Shown piece by piece: positions 53,636-63,236 of a stretch of 64,000 bases of DNA. Source of the stretch: Ciceribacter thiooxidans. GTDB taxonomy: Bacteria; Pseudomonadota; Alphaproteobacteria; Rhizobiales; Rhizobiaceae. Location of the stretch: contig NZ_CP059897.1 of the NCBI RefSeq assembly GCF_014126615.1, positions 62,001 to 126,000 on the forward strand, written 5' to 3'. Numbering within the stretch: position 1 is the stretch's first letter; each line of letters begins with the position of its first letter. A model generated the notes under the pieces. It searched no databases. It was given only the letters and a program-made list of their open reading frames with translations, and was not told the DNA's origin. The position numbers and the translations under genes are program-made.

Positions 53636-54853
53636 CTAGCGGATCTCCCGTTCTGCGACCGTCACGCCGTCCATGATCCTATCGCTTGGATGCAGCACCA
53701 CACGATCCCCGGCGGCAAGACCGGACTGTACCTCGGCCACCTGCCCGTTCCTTTGGCCGACCTCGACGACGGTTATCCGTGCGCGCCCGTCCCTGACCGC
53801 AAAGACCGCCCAATTCTCCCCCTTCCTGAACAGGGCCGCGACTGGCACTGTCAGGACGTCTCCCGCGTTCCAAATCGCGACATGGACGATCACACGGTAG
53901 TCATGGCCGAGCGACGACCATTTTTCGGGCGGGTCGACGAAGTCGATAGTCGTGCGCACGCGCTGCTCTTCGATGCCGAGCGCGGAGACCTTGACGAAGC
54001 CCGCCGGATCGACCCGCGCGACCCTTCCCCGGACCGGTGATCCGCCCCATCCGTCGATCTGAACGGAAGATCCCGGCTGGATCCTTACGGCATCGGTCGA
54101 CAGGAGATCCGCCACGATCTCAAGATCGCGCGGATCACCAATTTCGATCAATGATGCACCGGCCGGCACCACTCCTTCACTTTCCTGGATGATCCGCAGG
54201 ACGCGGCCCGTCACCGGGGCCTTGAGCCGAATGCAGCAGCCGCGGTTCGGCCGGGAAGACGCGTCGGTAGGCTCACTCAGCCTCGCCGCGACGCTCGCGC
54301 GCTCGTTCCTTCGAACCTCCAGTTCGGCCTTTGCACTGGCCAGCGCGGCTTCGTTGGCATCGACATCCAGCGTCGCCTGGTCCAAAGCCTTCCGTGATCC
54401 CGCTCCGGATCGGGCGAGCGCGGAGGCCCTCTGCAAGTCGGCGCGCGCAAACCGAAGCGCGGCATCGATCCGACGGATTTCGGCTTCGGCAAGTCTCATT
54501 GCGGCGTCGGCTGCCGCAAGCACCGCCTGGAGCTCTTCGTGAGTGCGGGCGTCGTGAAAACTCGGGACCGCTGGCTCCATCAGCGCCACGACGGTCTCGT
54601 CCGCAGTCACCTCATCTCCGACATGGAGGGGCGGAGATATTCGCAGCACCTTGCCCGCGATTGGCGCCGACACCGTATAGATGTGACGGACACGCGTCCT
54701 CGCCTCATCTTCGATCGAGACTTCCATGGGACCTCTGGCGATCAGCGCGATGTCTACGGCGATTGGTTGCGGCCAAGCGAACCACACCGCACCCGCGGCC
54801 AGCATCGCCAAGACCGCCAATCCCAGGATTTGCTTCATCCGATTTGTGCGCAT
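53636..54853 (-). CDS. Efflux periplasmic adaptor (HlyD/MFP family)
   Basis: 405 residues: an N-terminal anchor helix (ILGLAVLAMLAAGAVWFAW), lipoyl half (TVSAPIAGKVLRISPPLHVG), a coiled-coil hairpin (~105-195), the second lipoyl half (IRLKAPVTGRVLRIIQESEG) and beta-barrel domains. It links the FtsX-type permease encoded upstream to an outer-membrane channel, which is not in the window. The start is 3 bases after the permease stop. As last gene of the P-ATPase operon it may extrude metal chelates, lipids or peptides; the substrate is unknown. Confidence 0.9.
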   Translation of the reverse strand: MRTNRMKQILGLAVLAMLAAGAVWFAWPQPIAVDIALIARGPMEVSIEDEARTRVRHIYTVSAPIAGKVLRISPPLHVGDEVTADETVVALMEPAVPSFHDARTHEELQAVLAAADAAMRLAEAEIRRIDAALRFARADLQRASALARSGAGSRKALDQATLDVDANEAALASAKAELEVRRNERASVAARLSEPTDASSRPNRGCCIRLKAPVTGRVLRIIQESEGVVPAGASLIEIGDPRDLEIVADLLSTDAVRIQPGSSVQIDGWGGSPVRGRVARVDPAGFVKVSALGIEEQRVRTTIDFVDPPEKWSSLGHDYRVIVHVAIWNAGDVLTVPVAALFRKGENWAVFAVRDGRARITVVEVGQRNGQVAEVQSGLAAGDRVVLHPSDRIMDGVTVAEREIR

Positions 54854-54856
54854 GGT

Positions 54857-57223
54857 TCAATCTCTCGTCTTGAGAACGGTGACAAGGTCCAACTGGTAAA
54901 CGCGCCAGCCCACAACAAACGCCGAGAGCAAAGCCGCAGCGAGCACGAACGCGCTGGCGAGGATGTACGACGACGGGACGACAGTCCCCCTCACCCGCAT
55001 CAGCTCGCCGGCGAGCTGCGTTTCCATCACCCAGGCGAGGCCATAGCCGATGATCCAGCCGGGCGGCTGCGCGATCGAGGTCAGCAGGGCAAGTTCGACA
55101 AGCAGGATGCGCAGCACTTCCGCGCGGGTGAAGCCGAGAACACGCAGGCTCGCCAGTTCCCGCGCACGTTCCGACAGCGAAATTCGGGCGCTGTTATAGA
55201 CGACGCCGAACGTGATGACCGCTGCAAGGCCGGTGTAGATGCCCGCCATCGTGGTGATGAATATGGCTATCAGCTCGCGGAAATTGACGAGCGAAACCCG
55301 CTGCAAGGCAAGGCCGCTGACGACCGGCATGGCCTTGACGGCCCGATAGAACATGTCGCGCATGTTCTGATCCAGACTGATGTTGACGCTGTTTACGGCA
55401 GGAGACTCGCGCATCAGACGCGCCAGCGCCTCGGCATCCATCATGCCCCTGATCCCGAAATAATCCTCGACCAGCGCGGCCACCGGCAGCGAGAGCGTGC
55501 GCCGCGCGCCCTCGAGCAGGTCGACCTCGACGGAATCGCCGACGTCCACGTCGAGGATCTGCGCCAGCATGCTGGAAATCGCCAAACCCGACTCCGGCAA
55601 CCTCACCGGTCGCAAGTCCGCGCCGATGATGCGGTTGAGGTCTGCCTCCCGCGGCCTGCCACTGATCAGTATGCGACGTTCTATGTTGCCGTTCCTGATG
55701 CGGGCGGGCACCTCGCGTAAGGGCTCGGCGGCGAGGACCCCTGGGAGCCGTGCGATCTGCATGACGACATTCTGCGGACGCCTTTCCACGAAACTCACGG
55801 TGGCGTCCTGACGGTCGGCCAGGAAGTATGTCACGTCGACGAGCTGTTCCATCGTATCCCGCATATACAGCGAAACGACAAGGATTGCGGTCGCGAGCGC
55901 CAACCCGAGCGTCGTCAACGCCGCTCTGACGGGATGACTGGTAATGTTCCGCAGCATCATTACGGTCGACTGCGAGACGAACCGGCTGGCGGTAAACGCC
56001 GCCGGCAGCGGCCGGCGAAAGCGCGGAGGAACCCGCGGCTGCATCGCCACGGCCGGCGGCAGGATCACGACTTCCCGCAGGGCGCGGAACGCTCCGATGA
56101 CCGCGGCAACGAGGCTGAGCGCGGCCGCGATCGCGTAGAGATCGGGGCTCCTGGTAAAGACGAGGAAGGGAAAGTGGAAGAACAGCCCCCCGAACAGATC
56201 GGTGACGTAGGCGCCGAGCCACGTTCCTGCCGCTCCCCCGATTACGAGGCCGGCGATCACGATCAGGATGACGAACTTCAGATAATGCGCAACGATGTCG
56301 GCATTGCGATATCCCAACGCCTTCATCAGCCCGATCTGTTCGCGTTCGAGCGCGACGAGCCGGCTGAGCGTCAGGTTGACCAGGAACGCCGACACCAGCA
56401 GGAAAATCGGCGGCAGCGTGCGGCTCACGCTTTTGAGCATATCGAGCTCGTGATCGACCCATGCGTGCGATCTGTGGTCGCTTCGTCCATAGGCCGCCCC
56501 GCCACCGTACCGCTCGAGGATCGAATCGAGCCTCGCGATGACTTCGCGCTCGGAGGCCCCCCGCAACAGCTTTACAGCGACGAACGAGAACGCATCATCG
56601 AGGTCATAGGCGCTGGCGAGCGCCTTTTCCGGCATCCAGATGACGCCAAAACGGCGATCGTCCGGCATGATGTCGCCAGGCCCGACGGCATAGATGAATT
56701 CGGGAGAGAGCGCTACGCCGACAATCTGCAGCTCCCGCTTGCGGCCGTTCAGAATAGCCGAAAACCGAGATCCAGGCGCGAAGCCGTGGGCATTGGCGAA
56801 GGCCTCGTTGACGACGACCTCTTCGGCCCGCTCGGGCTCCGGCAGGCGGCCCGCGCGCATGTAGATCCGGTTGAGGACGGGTTCGCCAATCTCAGGCAGC
56901 GAAATGACTTCCCCGGTCGCGGGCTCCGAATAATTCGGGATATCAAGCAGTGCCAGTTTCGTGATGCGTGCGTCGACGGCCGCGACGCCGGGTATCTCGG
57001 CAATCTGGTCAAGCAGAGCTCTGGGCGCGCGCGTCACCGTGGCGAACACGTCGGCGAACCTGTAGCGTTCGTAGTATGCGGCACGCGTCTCGTCGAGAGA
57101 CCGGTGGGAGCCGACAGCAAGAATGAGCGTCGCCACTCCGCCGGCCACCACGAGCGCGATGGCAAGCGCCTGAGCCCAGAGCCGTACAAAGTCGCGAAGA
57201 AGCTTGATGTCGAGCGCGCGCAT
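54857..57223 (-). CDS. ABC transporter permease, FtsX/MacB-like
   Basis: 788 residues from ATG 57223 (MRALDIKLLRDFVRLWAQAL), 4 bases after the ATPase stop; a longer frame would lie inside the ATPase gene. One helix at the N-terminus, a large periplasmic domain, three helices around FLLVSAFLVNLTLSRLVALE, a second periplasmic domain, and three more helices at the end give the two-FtsX-domain layout. Such permeases power tripartite efflux or lipoprotein transport by mechanotransmission. It works with the ATPase and adaptor next to it. Confidence 0.9.
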   Translation of the reverse strand: MRALDIKLLRDFVRLWAQALAIALVVAGGVATLILAVGSHRSLDETRAAYYERYRFADVFATVTRAPRALLDQIAEIPGVAAVDARITKLALLDIPNYSEPATGEVISLPEIGEPVLNRIYMRAGRLPEPERAEEVVVNEAFANAHGFAPGSRFSAILNGRKRELQIVGVALSPEFIYAVGPGDIMPDDRRFGVIWMPEKALASAYDLDDAFSFVAVKLLRGASEREVIARLDSILERYGGGAAYGRSDHRSHAWVDHELDMLKSVSRTLPPIFLLVSAFLVNLTLSRLVALEREQIGLMKALGYRNADIVAHYLKFVILIVIAGLVIGGAAGTWLGAYVTDLFGGLFFHFPFLVFTRSPDLYAIAAALSLVAAVIGAFRALREVVILPPAVAMQPRVPPRFRRPLPAAFTASRFVSQSTVMMLRNITSHPVRAALTTLGLALATAILVVSLYMRDTMEQLVDVTYFLADRQDATVSFVERRPQNVVMQIARLPGVLAAEPLREVPARIRNGNIERRILISGRPREADLNRIIGADLRPVRLPESGLAISSMLAQILDVDVGDSVEVDLLEGARRTLSLPVAALVEDYFGIRGMMDAEALARLMRESPAVNSVNISLDQNMRDMFYRAVKAMPVVSGLALQRVSLVNFRELIAIFITTMAGIYTGLAAVITFGVVYNSARISLSERARELASLRVLGFTRAEVLRILLVELALLTSIAQPPGWIIGYGLAWVMETQLAGELMRVRGTVVPSSYILASAFVLAAALLSAFVVGWRVYQLDLVTVLKTRD

Positions 57224-57227
57224 GAGA

Positions 57228-57935
57228 TCACCAGTTGAGCTCGGCGGCGGCCCGCCGCGTCTCGTTCTTGCGAACATTGTAAATCTGGCCGTCGGTGAAG
57301 AACAGCACACGGTCCGCCACGTCTTGGGTGCTGGCGTTGTGCGTGATGATGAGCGTCGTCGTGCCAAGCTGTGCGTTGATGCTCAGCAACGCCTCGATCA
57401 CCCGGATTCCCGTCTTGGAGTCCAGCGCTCCGGTCGGCTCGTCGCAGAGCAACACGTTGGGACGCTTTGCGATTGCGCGCGCGATCGCGACGCGCTGCTG
57501 CTCGCCACCCGACAGCTGAGCCGGGAAATGGTGCATTCTTTCTTCGAGCCCGACCATTGCAAGAGCTTCGTCGGGGCGCATCGGATTGTCGGATATCTCC
57601 GTGACCAGCGAGACATTCTCATAAGCCGTGAGGCTGGGCACCAAGTTATAGAACTGGAATACGAATCCGACGTGTTGCCTCCGATAGGTCGTCAACCCTT
57701 TGTCGTCGAGGCCAGTCAGTTCCAGATGGTCGAAGAACAATTGGCCGCTCGTGGCTTGATCGAGCCCGCCCATGATGTTGAGAAGTGTCGACTTCCCGCT
57801 TCCCGACGGGCCGAGCAACACGACCACCTCGCCTGCGGCGATCTCGAGATCCACGCCGCGAAGCGCACGCACCTCGGTCTCACCGGAGACATACGTCTTG
57901 ACAAGAGACCGTGCTATGAAGACTGCGTCGCTCAT
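57228..57935 (-). CDS. ABC transporter ATP-binding protein (LolD/MacB type)
   Basis: 235 residues: Walker [10 protein letters not shown] (~42-50), Q-loop [10 protein letters not shown], signature [14 protein letters not shown], Walker [13 protein letters not shown] and the switch His in IITHNAS. ATG 57935 overlaps the stop of the methyltransferase-like gene (ATGA). The DEPTGALDS form is typical of the ATPases that pair with FtsX-like permeases. It is the middle of the operon that runs from the Spy-like protein to the adaptor. Confidence 0.93.
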   Translation of the reverse strand: MSDAVFIARSLVKTYVSGETEVRALRGVDLEIAAGEVVVLLGPSGSGKSTLLNIMGGLDQATSGQLFFDHLELTGLDDKGLTTYRRQHVGFVFQFYNLVPSLTAYENVSLVTEISDNPMRPDEALAMVGLEERMHHFPAQLSGGEQQRVAIARAIAKRPNVLLCDEPTGALDSKTGIRVIEALLSINAQLGTTTLIITHNASTQDVADRVLFFTDGQIYNVRKNETRRAAAELNW

Positions 57936-58612
57936 GGCCTGCGGTTGGTCTCGTCGGAGGCTGGGCCGGACCCGAAAAACCTGCCCCATCGCGGAATGAA
58001 GCCCGGTACCGCGGCCATGTAGGACCGATAGGTGTCGCCGAACGAGGCAATCGCCTCCTTTTCTTCGGTTCGCGCCAGCCTCACGTACATGAAGACCAGC
58101 ACCGGAAACATTGCGAGCGTCAGAAGCGTCGGCCATTGTACGAGAAACCCGAGCATGACCAGGACGAAGCCGACATATTGCGGGTGACGAACGTAGCTGT
58201 AGGGCCCGGTCTTCGCCAGTTTCCGCTGCCGCTGTGCCTCGAAAAGCACCCTCCACGCCGCAGCGATCATCCAGAATCCGCCGCCGACCAGAATGAAGCT
58301 CAGGACATGGAATGGCCCGAAGTGCGGATTCATTCTCCAGCCGAACATCATCTCGAGGAGATGGCCGGCATCGTGCGAGAACCAGTCTATCTCCGGATAG
58401 CGGGATTGAAACCAGCCCGACAAGAAGTAGATGGTCAGGGGAAACCCGTACATCTCGGTGAACAGTGCGACGAGAAATGCGCTGAAAGCCCCAAACGAGC
58501 GCCAGTCGCGTCCCGTCTGCGGTTTGAAGAAGCTGTAGGCGAACAGAACGAAGATGATCGAGTTGACGATCACGAGGCTCCAGAGTCCGTAGGCCGGTGC
58601 ATCGGTGCTCAT
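57932..58612 (-). CDS. Isoprenylcysteine methyltransferase-like membrane protein
   Basis: 226 residues from ATG 58612 ([17 protein letters not shown]), coupled to the DUF2933 stop by ATGA. Five or so membrane helices and the motif [20 protein letters not shown] place it in the ICMT/PEMT-like group. It is a close paralogue of 47243-47869 and has an unbroken C-terminus ([20 protein letters not shown]), which is what shows the frameshift in that copy. The role of these proteins in copper clusters is not known. Confidence 0.88.
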   Translation of the reverse strand: MSTDAPAYGLWSLVIVNSIIFVLFAYSFFKPQTGRDWRSFGAFSAFLVALFTEMYGFPLTIYFLSGWFQSRYPEIDWFSHDAGHLLEMMFGWRMNPHFGPFHVLSFILVGGGFWMIAAAWRVLFEAQRQRKLAKTGPYSYVRHPQYVGFVLVMLGFLVQWPTLLTLAMFPVLVFMYVRLARTEEKEAIASFGDTYRSYMAAVPGFIPRWGRFFGSGPASDETNRRP

Positions 58613-58860
58613 GACGGCTTCCTTTCGTTGGATTTGCTGTGGCTCCCATGCCCGCCATGCATGAACATGTGCATGAACGCACAGGCGAGCGGCAGCAGCC
58701 AGAGCACGGCTCCAAGCAGGTGAGCGCGATGCTCCGTGAAGAGCAGGAAGCCTCCGATTGCCAGAAATCCGAGAAGGACCAGCCCCGTTCGCGACGCCAG
58801 GAAGGGGCCTCGCGGTTCGTCTTGATGGTCTTCGTGGTCTTGGTGATGATGCATCGACAT
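58609..58860 (-). CDS. DUF2933 small membrane protein
   Basis: 83 residues: a His/Asp-rich N-terminus ([16 protein letters not shown]), two membrane helices and a [12 protein letters not shown] tail. It is homologous to 47019-47246 but has gained the His-rich head. AGGAGG precedes ATG 58860. It is coupled by ATGA to the methyltransferase-like gene. Metal binding by the His-rich ends is likely; function otherwise unknown. Confidence 0.85.
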   Translation of the reverse strand: MSMHHHQDHEDHQDEPRGPFLASRTGLVLLGFLAIGGFLLFTEHRAHLLGAVLWLLPLACAFMHMFMHGGHGSHSKSNERKPS

Positions 58861-58869
58861 GCAATCCTC

Positions 58870-59082
58870 CTATTCGACAGTGAGACGGCCGGAGAGATGC
58901 AGCAGAGTAGCCTGCCGACAAACAGCCACTAGAAATTGGATGCGAGAACCATCGCTACCGATATCGCACCAAAGCGGGTACAGCTGGCGAGAAAAGCGGG
59001 CATCTGCGGCAGCGATCCGGCGACAGCCGGGAGCACCGCAGCCGTGCGGCGATTTCCCCCGAAAGAAATCTTGTTCGCTCAT
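58870..59082 (-). CDS. Small hypothetical Cys-containing protein, 70 aa
   Basis: A 70-residue frame with four Cys ([23 protein letters not shown]). Its ATG 59082 overlaps the P-ATPase stop in ATGA and its stop is 9 bases before the next start, so it fills the gap between ATPase and DUF2933 exactly. The other copy of this module has no counterpart in the same place. No family is recognised; it may be a small metal chaperone, or a chance frame. Confidence 0.45.
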   Translation of the reverse strand: MSEQDFFRGKSPHGCGAPGCRRIAAADARFSRQLYPLWCDIGSDGSRIQFLVAVCRQATLLHLSGRLTVE

Positions 59083-61496
59083 CGTGCGGCGGCCTCCGCC
59101 TGAGTTGCATCGACGGACAGAGCCGATAGGGTGCCACCCGGACCGATCCCTTCGAGACGGGTCCGTTTCAACAGAAGGGCGTTCACGGCGACCAGCGCGG
59201 AACTCCCCGACATGGCGAGCGCCGCCACTTCCGGGCTGACCAGCAGCGGGTAGAATACACCAGCGGCCATCGGGAAGGCGACGACATTGTATGCGACCGC
59301 CCAGAAGAGATTCTGGTGCATCTTGCGTAGCGTCGCACGCGATAGTTCGATCGCGCCGACGACGTCGTATGGATCGCTCTTCATCAGCACGACATCGGCG
59401 CTCTCCATGGCGACATCGGTTCCGGCCCCGATGGCGAAACCGACATCCGCCTGGGTGAGCGCAGGCGCGTCATTGACGCCATCGCCGACCATGCCGACGC
59501 GCTTGCCATCGGCTTGCAACTCCTTGACCTTCGCCACCTTCTGCCCTGGCAGCACGTCGGCAAGGACGATGTCTATGCCGAGTTCATCTGCGATGCGCTT
59601 TGCCGTGCCTTCATTGTCGCCGGTCAGCATCGCAACCTGCACGCCCCGCGCGCGCAGCTTGGCGACCGTTGCCCTCGCGCTCGGGCGGGGCGCATCGGCG
59701 ATCGCGATGAGACCGAGAACCCTGGCTCCGCGTGCGATATGCACGACGGTGCGCCCAGCACCCTTCAGGCGATCCGCCTCTTTGGCGAGGACACCAAGAT
59801 CGATCTTCTCTTCATCCATCAGCCGGCGGTTGCCAATGAATACCTCCTCGCCGTCGATTTCGGCGCGGGCGCCCTTTCCTTCCAAATTGAGAAAGGCGCG
59901 CATATCCGGGATTTCGATTCCGGCGGCGCGCTCGACGATCGCCACGGCGAGCGGGTGGTCGGAGCCCCGCTCGACCGCTGCAGCCACCCGCAACACCTCC
60001 TCATGCGACCGGCCTTCGGCCGCCAGCACATCCACCACCCGCGGCTGGCCCATCGTCAGGGTGCCGGTCTTGTCGAAAACGATCACTTCAAGCTTGGTGG
60101 CGTCTTCCAACGCTCCCGCGTTCTTGAACAGGATGCCGTTCATCGCGCCGAGACCGGTGCCGACCATGACCGCCATGGGGGTCGCGAGTCCAAGCGCGTC
60201 CGGGCAGGCGATGACGAAGACCGTGATCGTCAGGGTCAACGCAAAGAGCAGGGGCGCGCCGATCCACCAGAACCACACGCCGAAGGTCACCAGCCCAATG
60301 ACGATCGCGATCAGGACAAGCCATTGCGAGGCCCGGTCGGCGAGGAGCTGGGCCGGCGCCTTGGAGTTCTGCGCCTCCTGCACCAGCTTGACGATCTGTG
60401 CGAGCGCCGTATCAGCGCCGACTTTGGTCGCCCGGTACCGGAAGCTGCCGCTCTTGTTGATGGTCGCCCCGATCACCCGATCACCCGGCGCCTTCCCCAC
60501 CGGCATGGATTCGCCCGTCAGCATGGATTCGTCGACGAGCGAATCGCCTTCGAGCACCTCGCCGTCGACCGGAATCTTGTTGCCCGGACGAATGACGACC
60601 GTCTCATTCACCTGGACGTCGGCCGTCGGAACCTCGACCTCTCTACCGTCCCTCAGCACGGTCGCCATCGGCGGCGCGAGGTCCAGCAGTGCCCGGATTG
60701 CTGCGGATGCCCCGGCGCGGGCGCGCATTTCGAGCCAGTGCCCCAGCAGGATGAACACAAGCAGCACCGCCACCGCCTCATAAAACTGCACGCCGGGAAA
60801 GAAGAATGTCGAACCGACGCTGAAGAAATAGCCCGTACCGACGGAAAGCACGACGAGCACCGCCATGTTCAGCACGCCGTTCCTGAGCGCCCGCCACGCA
60901 CCGGCGAAGAAAGGCCAACTCGGATAAAGCACCGCAGCGCTGGCAAGGAGGAACAGCCACAGTTCGAGGCCCAGCCCAAACGGCGGCGCTGGCGCGATGA
61001 ACATTCCGCCCATCGGCGAGTAGATGAAGATCGGCACGGTGAACAAAAGCGCGACCCAGAACCGATTGCGCATGTCGCGCACCATCGCCTGCATATCCAT
61101 GCCCGGTCCGTGACCCATCTCGTGAGCCATTGCGTCATGGGCCATCTCATGAGGGGCGGTCGCGGGGGCGACACGGTCCATTGCCGCGTGGTCGTGTGCT
61201 CCGTGGCCGGCGTGGGCGGCCGGTGCATGCGGATTTGCCGGCTCAACCGTGGTCGAGCCAGGCTCGCAGACATGGCGTGGTACGACTTCGCCGCGGCAAC
61301 GGAAGCCGCACTCGGAAATGGCGGCACGGATCGCTTCGACATCCGTCCGGGCTTCGTCATAGGTCACCGTTGCGGTGCCTGAGACGAAGTTGACGGCAGC
61401 CGCGCTAATGCCCGGAAGCTGGCGAAGTCTTTTTTCCACGCCGAGCGGGTCGAGGACACTCGTAAGACCGCTGACGTTGACGGTGGTAGTCTGCAT
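59079..61496 (-). CDS. Metal P1B-type ATPase with CPD motif
   Basis: 805 residues from ATG 61496 ([16 protein letters not shown]) with AAGGA upstream. The N-terminal heavy-metal-associated fold lacks its CxxC pair (SGLTS where GMTCxxC is usual), then a His/Met-rich linker ([28 protein letters not shown]) follows. The pump has [29 protein letters not shown] and [13 protein letters not shown] in place of CPC or CPH is an uncommon transmembrane metal site. The likely cargo is copper, from neighbours and linker; it begins 66 bases after the Spy-like gene. Confidence 0.92.
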   Translation of the reverse strand: MQTTTVNVSGLTSVLDPLGVEKRLRQLPGISAAAVNFVSGTATVTYDEARTDVEAIRAAISECGFRCRGEVVPRHVCEPGSTTVEPANPHAPAAHAGHGAHDHAAMDRVAPATAPHEMAHDAMAHEMGHGPGMDMQAMVRDMRNRFWVALLFTVPIFIYSPMGGMFIAPAPPFGLGLELWLFLLASAAVLYPSWPFFAGAWRALRNGVLNMAVLVVLSVGTGYFFSVGSTFFFPGVQFYEAVAVLLVFILLGHWLEMRARAGASAAIRALLDLAPPMATVLRDGREVEVPTADVQVNETVVIRPGNKIPVDGEVLEGDSLVDESMLTGESMPVGKAPGDRVIGATINKSGSFRYRATKVGADTALAQIVKLVQEAQNSKAPAQLLADRASQWLVLIAIVIGLVTFGVWFWWIGAPLLFALTLTITVFVIACPDALGLATPMAVMVGTGLGAMNGILFKNAGALEDATKLEVIVFDKTGTLTMGQPRVVDVLAAEGRSHEEVLRVAAAVERGSDHPLAVAIVERAAGIEIPDMRAFLNLEGKGARAEIDGEEVFIGNRRLMDEEKIDLGVLAKEADRLKGAGRTVVHIARGARVLGLIAIADAPRPSARATVAKLRARGVQVAMLTGDNEGTAKRIADELGIDIVLADVLPGQKVAKVKELQADGKRVGMVGDGVNDAPALTQADVGFAIGAGTDVAMESADVVLMKSDPYDVVGAIELSRATLRKMHQNLFWAVAYNVVAFPMAAGVFYPLLVSPEVAALAMSGSSALVAVNALLLKRTRLEGIGPGGTLSALSVDATQAEAAAR

Positions 61497-61562
61497 CGTT
61501 CCGATCCTTGCCGTTGACGAGGTTCGCGGCCGCCGCAACTGCCTGCGGCGGCCGCCGGGCAT

Positions 61563-62228
61563 TCACATCATCCCCATCGGAGCGGGCACAAGCAGCTTGC
61601 CGGCCACCGCCTTCTGCGTTTCGTCCAGCGACACATAGAAGGGCTCCAGCGCGGCTTTCAGCTTGCGCAGGCCATCGAGCCGTGCGGAAAGCACTTTTTC
61701 CTGAAGCTCGATCCTCTGAAGGGGTGTCGCCGATGCCGCCTCCGAAGGAGCAACACCAGCCTGCGTATCGGCGTTGGGCATCATCCCGCCCCCCATCCCG
61801 GCCATCATGTCGTTCGTCGAAGCGGCGCCGGCGCGCAACGCCTCGGCCACGGCCTCCCATAGCGGACGCTGAGCGTCGGTCACCTTGAGCTCGGCAGCAA
61901 GGAACGCGATGCGGCCTTCGACATATTCGGGCGACATCATCTGGCCCATCGGGCTGGCCATGGGCTGGCCGCCACCCATCGCGCCGCCACCCATCATCCC
62001 GCCGCCCATCATGCCCATCATCATCCGCATCATGTCCGGGGACATCATGCCGCCCGGCGACATGCCATTGCCAGGTACGGTGACCTGTGGCGCGGGTGCC
62101 GGAGCAGCCGATTGTGCGGCGGGCTCTGTCGCTGCACCTGCGGGCGGGTGGTGCGTGTCCTCAGCGAAGCCGGCTGCGGGTATGAAGATCATCGCGGTTG
62201 CGAGGATGGTCGTGCTCAAACGTTTCAT
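61563..62228 (-). CDS. Periplasmic Met-rich Spy/CpxP (LTXXQ)-like protein
   Basis: 221 residues from ATG 62228 with TAAGGAG upstream; signal peptide MKRLSTTILATAMIFIPAAG. A Met/Gly-rich segment (MMSPDMMRMMMGMMGGGMMG) is followed by a helical domain with an LTXXQ-like motif (LKVTDAQRPLWEAVAEAL) and a second helical pair (LQRIELQEKVLSARLDGLR). Spy/CpxP relatives are periplasmic chaperones induced by envelope or metal stress. The Met run suggests Cu(I) binding. It heads the operon with the P-ATPase 66 bases downstream. Confidence 0.85.
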   Translation of the reverse strand: MKRLSTTILATAMIFIPAAGFAEDTHHPPAGAATEPAAQSAAPAPAPQVTVPGNGMSPGGMMSPDMMRMMMGMMGGGMMGGGAMGGGQPMASPMGQMMSPEYVEGRIAFLAAELKVTDAQRPLWEAVAEALRAGAASTNDMMAGMGGGMMPNADTQAGVAPSEAASATPLQRIELQEKVLSARLDGLRKLKAALEPFYVSLDETQKAVAGKLLVPAPMGMM

Positions 62229-62649
62229 GACTCTCTTCTCCTTAGTGTTTGGGTTTGGCACCTGGTTCACGCGGCTTTGGCGGACTGTCGCTTCGGCGTC
62301 GGAAAGGTGGTGCCGTTCGAACCCTTGCCGACGCGATAGGTTTAAAGGACGGTGCGGCTTTCGAAGGAACACACGCTCGCCCCTGCTGATCTACCGGCTT
62401 CCGTCACAACCCGCGTGCGCCGTCCGTCCGGGCGAGCCGGAACACGGTCGCGACGCGGCCTGCGGCCTCGTTTAGGCATATTTCCGGGTGGATGGCCGCT
62501 TTGGCTACCGTCGGTTGTGCGACGGCGGGAGCTGCGCTCAAAGCCGGATTCCGGTGGCGGGAAATCTCTTGCATGTCAAACTCTTGTGTTCGTGACTCGG
62601 AGGGCCGGACCGGCCGATAGCGGAGCACACGAACTTGAGTCTCGTGCGC
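62229..62649. other. Intergenic, promoter of efflux operon expected
   Basis: 421 bases. A minus-strand frame with ATG near 62574 (MQEISRHRNPALSAAPAVAQ, to 62404) has a weak AAGAG site and is not convincing. The promoter of the Spy-like/P-ATPase operon should be in the right-hand half of the gene-free DNA close to 62230-62400. No FNR-type box is seen. Confidence 0.4.
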
Positions 62650-63090
62650 TCAGGCGGTCATGCGGCGTTTGGGAGGGCGCAACTCCAGTGACGCTTCACC
62701 GGGCTGCGAAATGACGGACGAGGCAGGCGCGACAGGTTCGCGATGCAGGAGACCTGCAACCGAGTGCGTCGGGACGGGCAGGCAATAGAGGCAGCAGGAA
62801 ACCGAGAGGCAGCAGCTTCGGCTGTGATCCGCGGAGCCCTCATCGTTGCATGGGGTTCCATGGCCATGCTGTATCGCTGCATCGAGCTGATACTCAACCG
62901 CAAGACGGGCGTCATCCAAGATCGAGGCATCCGCATGCCGGCCTGCAAAGTCGGCCGGGAACGCCGCGATCACGATGGCCATGACCAGGGCAAGCCATCG
63001 GCACGCACCGGTTGCCGGAGATCCTCTCCGTAAACGGTTGACCCACAGCTGGATAGAATTCCGATCCAAAGATCCGATCCTCTTGCCCAC
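62650..63090 (-). CDS. Small secreted Cys/His-rich protein
   Basis: 146 residues from GTG 63090; the start is uncertain. A leader helix (WLALVMAIVIAAFPADFAG) is followed by a His/Cys cluster (HGHGTPCNDEG, HSRSCCLSVSCCLYC) and a tail ending LELRPPKRRMTA. It is the third member in the window of the family at 37980-38351 and 39494-39868. An imperfect FNR-type box lies about 57 bases upstream, much as for 39494. Metal binding in the periplasm is inferred. Confidence 0.6.
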   Translation of the reverse strand: MGKRIGSLDRNSIQLWVNRLRRGSPATGACRWLALVMAIVIAAFPADFAGRHADASILDDARLAVEYQLDAAIQHGHGTPCNDEGSADHSRSCCLSVSCCLYCLPVPTHSVAGLLHREPVAPASSVISQPGEASLELRPPKRRMTA

Positions 63091-63140
63091 GCCTACAAAC
63101 GCTATACGTTATAAAATAGCCAGAATACACGCAGCCAAAC

Positions 63141-63154
63141 TTGTCCTAGATCAA
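63141..63154. promoter_or_regulatory. Imperfect FNR-type box
   Basis: TTGTCCTAGATCAA keeps one perfect ATCAA half-site and has two mismatches in the other half. Its position, about 57 bases before the start of the Cys/His-rich protein at 63090, resembles that of the perfect box at 39434. Confidence 0.4.
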
Positions 63155-63236
63155 ACTGAGGGAGCCTCGCTCCAATGTCGATCGGGCCCGCGCTCGCGAT
63201 CGAGAAAATTGGCCAGATGTACTGGGGAACGGCCTT

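Noticed and set aside
61940..62060. CAT-rich stretch as a possible repeat array
   Set aside because: It encodes the Met/Gly run of the Spy-like protein on the minus strand; no spacers or fixed unit length as in a CRISPR array.
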